Positions 10,801 through 12,563 of a DNA stretch of 12,563 nucleotides are shown one piece after another. This stretch comes from Phoronis ovalis (taxonomy: Eukaryota > Phoronida > Phoronidae). Within the stretch, counting starts at the first letter, position 1; every line of letters starts with the position of its first letter. The translations under genes were made by a program, and so were the position numbers. Below the pieces are notes generated by a model, which worked only from the letters and a program-made list of their open reading frames with translations, was not told the DNA's origin and searched no databases. Location of the stretch: the NCBI GenBank assembly GCA_028565635.1, contig JAOXYB010044093.1, forward strand, positions 1 to 12,563, in the 5' to 3' direction.

Positions 10801-11569
10801 TTCAAGCGAGGAAAAGTTAGATAACAAAAGTTACTATGAAAAAGTATATGGAAGTTATGTGCCACCATTTTTACAGCGCAGTATTTCAGAACACCATAGC
10901 TTAAAACGTAGCAGTTATGGCAGTAGTGACAGCGGTGTTGGTGATGACAAAAGTAATGGGCATCCATTTCAGCGTAGTGTGTCCGAGCACACAGAACTGA
11001 AAATGATGCCTGGTATTTATCAAAACAGCAGGGAGAATAGAGATTCTAGTAGATCTATTACAGTAGCTGTAGATGTTCATAATAGTTTAACACATGAATG
11101 CAATATTTTATCCGTGCCGCATGGTTCAAATGGAGAGTCTGTGTATGTTTTACCTGATAAACAAACAAATACTAACGAACAAACGTCAATATGTGAAAAT
11201 AATTACAAATCTCGTGCAGCTGTCTCAAAAATACCTGTTAAAGTTCATGCACAAAATAAGAAAAATATTCAACATTCGTTTATTGTAAACGAGTCATCTG
11301 TAGATAATACAGAATCCACTGAAATGAGCAATGTAAAAACTAATACTCCTGATACAACAAAGAAGTGTTTAACAAATACTGGATCGAGTAATTCTAATAC
11401 TGGCTTAAACTCTGTGATGCTACCTCATTTATCTAATGGAGATACTAATTCAAAATTGCCCAGTCATGCACGCATTGGGCAGTCGTGTTCTGCTATAGGA
11501 TTTGGTTACAAAAGATATGGTTCTTTGACAAGAACAAAACCTAATGATAATGACAAATCAAACCAATGA
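4742..11569 (+). CDS. NHS-like: NHS/NHS-like (Nance-Horan syndrome, GUK-holder) family actin-remodelling scaffold, 3' six exons, 5'-partial
   Basis: Joined exons 4742-4839, 5409-5576, 6465-7367, 7566-7722, 8094-8223 and 8611-11569 give 1,470 residues and a TGA stop with no frame conflict (residue numbers here count from the first whole codon). Seen: RHSSSGNWSGSS at 437-448, DADGFFTSMHLDSGL at 558-572, a PPPPARK SH3-type ligand from 707, basic patches at 247-305, and very high Ser content. Known of the family: vertebrate NHS and NHSL1 carry an N-terminal WAVE-homology domain, associate with Abi/Scar-WAVE and control Arp2/3-driven protrusion; Drosophila GUK-holder binds the guanylate kinase domain of Discs-large. 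Inferred: residues 1-88 are the end of the WAVE-homology domain and this protein has a similar cytoplasmic scaffold role at actin-rich edges or junctions. Assignment rests on short motifs remembered from the family, not on an alignment. The paralogue cannot be named; the N-terminus is missing. Confidence 0.72.
4840..5408 (+). other. Intron (569 bases), phase 0
   Basis: It is bounded by GTAAGA and TTTTGCAG. It is mostly AT-rich, but 5071-5240 is less so and contains two copies of TACCGGAC (5073-5080 and 5162-5169) around an 81-base segment, possibly an old insertion. No coding potential was seen. Confidence 0.8.
5409..5576 (+). CDS. NHS-like: Coding exon 2 of those visible (residues 33-88)
   Basis: Acceptor TTTTGCAG and donor AAG|GTAATT enclose exactly 56 codons in phase 0. 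The product starts EVVCLYADAGLTPVTLIKRF and ends LQEDSYFEK. The frame matches the exons on both sides, and read-through past the donor meets a TGA at 5601-5603. Together with the preceding exon it gives RPKEVVCLYADA, comparable in pattern to the TRP...V..L...A stretch near the end of the NHS WAVE-homology domain. The acidic DADVEENE segment follows. No catalytic or metal-binding motif is visible. Confidence 0.82.
5577..6464 (+). other. Intron (888 bases), phase 0, carrying a tRNA-like SINE remnant
   Basis: It is bounded by GTAATT and a TTTGCAG acceptor. It is AT-rich and non-coding in the sense direction. Open frames on the opposite strand near 6174-6591 overlap the next exon and look like AT-rich chance frames. 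The notable content is a tRNA-derived box A/box B pair at 6018-6075. Confidence 0.8.
6010..6130 (+). mobile_element. Degenerate tRNA-derived SINE (head region)
   Basis: TAGCTGAGTTGG at 6018-6029 matches the RNA polymerase III box A consensus (TRGCNNARYNGG) at every position. It is followed by TAGAG, then an anticodon-arm-like stretch (ATCCTTACTACTGAAGG), and a decayed box B, GGTTCCATTTT, at 6065-6075. The A-to-B spacing of 47 bases is close to that of a tRNA. The tRNA fold is no longer intact, so this is read as an old SINE copy, not a working tRNA gene. The ends are guesses; no flanking target duplication or tail was identified. Confidence 0.55.
6465..7367 (+). CDS. NHS-like: Coding exon 3 of those visible (residues 89-389, basic Ser-rich linker)
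   Basis: The acceptor TTTGCAG and the near-perfect donor CAT|GTAAGT enclose 301 codons in phase 0. The product is rich in Ser, Arg and Lys. Visible blocks are an Arg-rich start (KVRRRPQSACS), repeated LKRR/LRR-S segments, MSKLRRALSF at 249-258, and a Lys-rich patch with Trp and Phe at 286-305 (KKSKRFSW...FLRKSKKDL) that could bind acidic lipid or a partner. SVPDISDAEDMP lies near the end. Many R-x-x-S contexts suggest basophilic kinase sites. No folded domain is evident. Failure to splice the short following intron would add 13 residues and stop at 7409. Confidence 0.88.
7368..7565 (+). other. Short intron (198 bases), phase 0
   Basis: It is bounded by GTAAGT and a TTTTTCAAG acceptor preceded by a T-rich tract. 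The frame from the upstream exon stops inside it at 7407-7409, so it must be removed for full-length protein. Confidence 0.82.
7566..7722 (+). CDS. NHS-like: Coding exon 4 of those visible (residues 390-441 plus first base of 442)
   Basis: The exon is 157 bases, entering in phase 0 and leaving in phase 1 at TCTG|GTACGT. It reads VMVGRKHSNQAARVAQHRQS and ends EDRHSSSG, where the Gly codon is split with the next exon. Frame choice is fixed by both junctions. RHSSSG is the first half of the family-diagnostic RHSSSGNWSGSS block. The Ala/Arg/Gln-rich stretch at the start could be a short helix. Continuing past the donor would stop after a few residues near 7751. Confidence 0.83.
7723..8093 (+). 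other. Intron (371 bases), phase 1
   Basis: It is bounded by GTACGT and TTGTAG. It is AT-rich and non-coding. A loose inverted pair, TTGTCAA and TTGACAA, lies near 7976-8022. Nothing else was recognised. Confidence 0.8.
8094..8223 (+). CDS. NHS-like: Coding exon 5 of those visible (residues 442-485)
   Basis: The exon is 130 bases, phase 1 in and phase 2 out, ending GAAAG|GTATAT. It completes Gly442 and reads NWSGSSASTVQSVESD, so the junction creates RHSSSGNWSGSS (437-448), the most family-specific sequence in the protein. It ends SVDSGMSPSRSSSTSE, Ser-rich, with Ser-Pro and a DSG-type phosphodegron-like sequence at 471-477. An opposite-strand open frame (8050-8316) across this exon has no family support and is treated as a shadow. 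Confidence 0.86.
8224..8610 (+). other. Intron (387 bases), phase 2
   Basis: It is bounded by GTATAT and a strong acceptor, a T-rich tract then TGTCTTACAG. It is AT-rich, with no coding potential or recognisable element. Confidence 0.82.
8611..11569 (+). CDS. NHS-like: Large last coding exon (end of residue 485 to 1470, stop TGA 11567-11569)
   Basis: The frame stays open for about 3 kb after the acceptor TTACAG. The first base completes Arg485. The open frame also runs a few codons back into the acceptor region, but there is no ATG there, and splicing explains the start better. Blocks in order: DADSWLKTLEGKL (516-528), DADGFFTSMHLDSGL (558-572), PPPPARK (707-713, PxxPxR SH3-ligand form), the pair PRRPKK/PRQPKK (811-816, 828-833), GILK with KTLNF...VYERTPPTSPE (838-874), a poly-Ser zone around 10200-10600, and repeated R-S-x-S-E-H motifs. 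The C-terminus ends in a basic YGSLTRTKP segment and NQ. No folded domain or membrane segment is seen. A very large exon in this position is also a feature of the vertebrate NHS gene. Confidence 0.92.
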
Positions 11570-11727
11570 AATTAAGGTTTTTGTAGAATGCCATGTGAAG
11601 CAACTGTTCATTTTTGAAGTATATGAACAATTCTTATGATGTCCTTTAATTTCATTAAGTTGCTCCAATTTTAAGTTTGAATTGCATATCAGAATTAAAA
11701 TAAGTTGTTGAAATTAAGGTATATCAT

Positions 11728-11733
11728 AATAAA
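11728..11733 (+). terminator. Candidate proximal poly(A) signal AATAAA
   Basis: A canonical hexamer lies about 160 bases after the stop. Downstream sequence is A-rich and less GU-rich than at the distal site, so it is at most a minor alternative. Confidence 0.35.
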
Positions 11734-12108
11734 TAGCTTGAAAGTAGAAAAAATACTGAAATCATTTGTTATCAAACTGAGCACAACTTTCGAAATTTAG
11801 TTTGATTATTTCGCAAAATGAACAGTTGCAACCTTTGGAAAGAAATGGCAAAAAAATATCCACGTCCATATTTATATAGATGTTATATTATATTAATATT
11901 TATATAGCAAAAATGGTTCTTTCCATGTTAGCAAGCAACATTTTATACAAACCTGGTATATTTATTGTATAGAAAAACCAAGACCTATTTATAAGAATAT
12001 TATAATTTATTTGTTAACAGTATTTAAAAATGACTGACCAACCATCATGACACTGCTAAACAGAGAATGGATAATTATTATACTTCTGTGTTATTGTTTT
12101 ACTGTTCT

Positions 12109-12116
12109 TGTATATA
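12109..12116 (+). promoter_or_regulatory. Candidate Pumilio (PUF) binding site TGTATATA
   Basis: It matches the known UGUANAUA Pumilio recognition element in the sense strand of the 3' UTR, 29 bases before the distal poly(A) signal. An alternative role as an upstream UGUA element for cleavage factor I is possible. One 8-mer in AT-rich sequence can arise by chance. Confidence 0.35.
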
Positions 12117-12144
12117 TCTTATGTAATTTTTGTTATTTTTTACA

Positions 12145-12150
12145 AATAAA
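12145..12150 (+). terminator. Probable main poly(A) signal AATAAA
   Basis: A canonical hexamer is preceded by T-rich sequence with TGTA elements and followed after about 25 bases by a T/G-rich stretch (GTTTTCTCTTGTCATGTG). This is the expected arrangement for cleavage near 12165-12170. Confidence 0.6.
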
Positions 12151-12344
12151 TGTCGATAAATATCAAAATTTGACGTTTTCTCTTGTCATGTGACTGACCA
12201 TTGTCATTGAAAGCTAGTGCACCTTCCAATATTTCTAAATGGCTTGTGAGATAAAATTACGAAACTTTGAAACCAGATACTTTCTCACTATTTGCAATAT
12301 TTTGATTTCTAACAAAATGCATTTTCATCAGTTTTGAGGGGGTA

Positions 12345-12356
12345 GGGGGTACCCCC
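12345..12356. repeat. Perfect 12-base palindrome of G and C runs around a KpnI-like core
   Basis: GGGGGTACCCCC reads the same on both strands and sits just before the first 'caatgctcgc' repeat. With a preceding GAGGGGGTA it may mark the edge of a repetitive element. Confidence 0.6.
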
Positions 12357-12363
12357 CAAGGTA

Positions 12364-12563
12364 CAATGCTCGCACTTAAAAATCGGCAATGCTCACTGCT
12401 CGCACTTCGAAGAAAAATTAATAATCAAAAAAAAAAAAAAAACGGTTCCCAAAAAAAATTGGCAACCAAAATAAAAATAAACATGGAAACAAAATAGTTC
12501 ACTAAACTTAAAGAAAACATTCAAAATAATGTTCGCCAAAGACAATGCTCGCTGCTCGCACTT
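12364..12563. repeat. Three copies of a 'caatgctcgc...gcactt' repeat, last at the window edge
   Basis: Copies lie at 12364-12377 (short form, CAATGCTCGCACTT), 12387-12407 and 12543-12563 (long forms, both CAATGCTC.CTGCTCGCACTT). The two long copies start 156 bases apart and differ at one base. Between them is A-rich sequence with an A16 run at 12427-12442. This suggests a tandem satellite of about 156 bases or the internal or terminal repeats of a dispersed element; too little is visible to choose. Confidence 0.6.

Larger units (their letters stand above)
11570..12170 (+). other. 3' untranslated region of the NHS-like gene
   Basis: AT-rich, non-coding sequence follows the TGA. The end near 12165-12170 is inferred from AATAAA at 12145-12150 plus a T/G-rich stretch just downstream (about 12173-12196). 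It includes a 12-base direct repeat, ATATTTATATAG, at 11868-11879 and 11896-11907, and TATTTAT-type AU-rich sequence that could affect mRNA stability. Confidence 0.65.
12171..12563. other. Intergenic sequence with repeats, no gene
   Basis: There is no open frame of note. The stretch changes character at about 12336: before it is ordinary AT-rich sequence, after it are G- and C-runs, then an A-rich repeat-bearing segment that continues off the right edge. Confidence 0.6.

Overview
The window looks like AT-rich animal nuclear DNA from an invertebrate. It has GT-AG introns of a few hundred bases, a long AT-rich 3' UTR with a canonical poly(A) signal, a tRNA-like short interspersed element in one intron, and a family of short dispersed or tandem repeats at the right edge. 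A lophotrochozoan, probably a bivalve mollusc, fits the base composition, intron sizes and repeat style. That is an impression from the sequence, not a demonstrated assignment. Nothing prokaryotic or viral was seen.

The only gene I can support runs on the + strand. Its last six coding exons are present (4742-4839, 5409-5576, 6465-7367, 7566-7722, 8094-8223 and 8611-11569). All five internal introns have GT...AG ends and all junction phases match, giving one continuous frame of 1,470 codons plus a TGA stop. The 5' end of the gene lies upstream of the window. The protein is best explained as an invertebrate member of the Nance-Horan syndrome (NHS) / NHS-like / GUK-holder family, which are actin-remodelling scaffolds linked to the Scar/WAVE-Arp2/3 system. 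The best anchors are the RHSSSGNWSGSS block across the exon 4/5 junction, the DADGFFTSMHLDSGL block early in the large last exon, and a polyproline-ARK-Ser block further on. The first two exons plausibly encode the end of the WAVE-homology domain. The rest is Ser-rich, basic and mostly disordered.

Layout: 1-4741 is AT-rich and shows no convincing exon; it is probably intron of the same gene, with one perfect short inverted repeat near its left end. From 4742 to 11569 lie the coding exons and introns; the 888-base intron holds a degenerate tRNA-derived SINE head near 6018. From 11570 to about 12170 is the 3' UTR, with a proximal and a likely main distal AATAAA and a Pumilio-type site. From about 12171 to 12563 is intergenic sequence with a G/C palindrome, an A16 run and three copies of a 'caatgctcgc...actt' repeat, the last cut by the window edge.

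I found no undescribed multi-gene system. The most unusual feature is inside the protein: a widely spaced set of near-identical R-S-[VIL]-S-E-[HY] motifs that look like repeated phosphorylation or docking sites.
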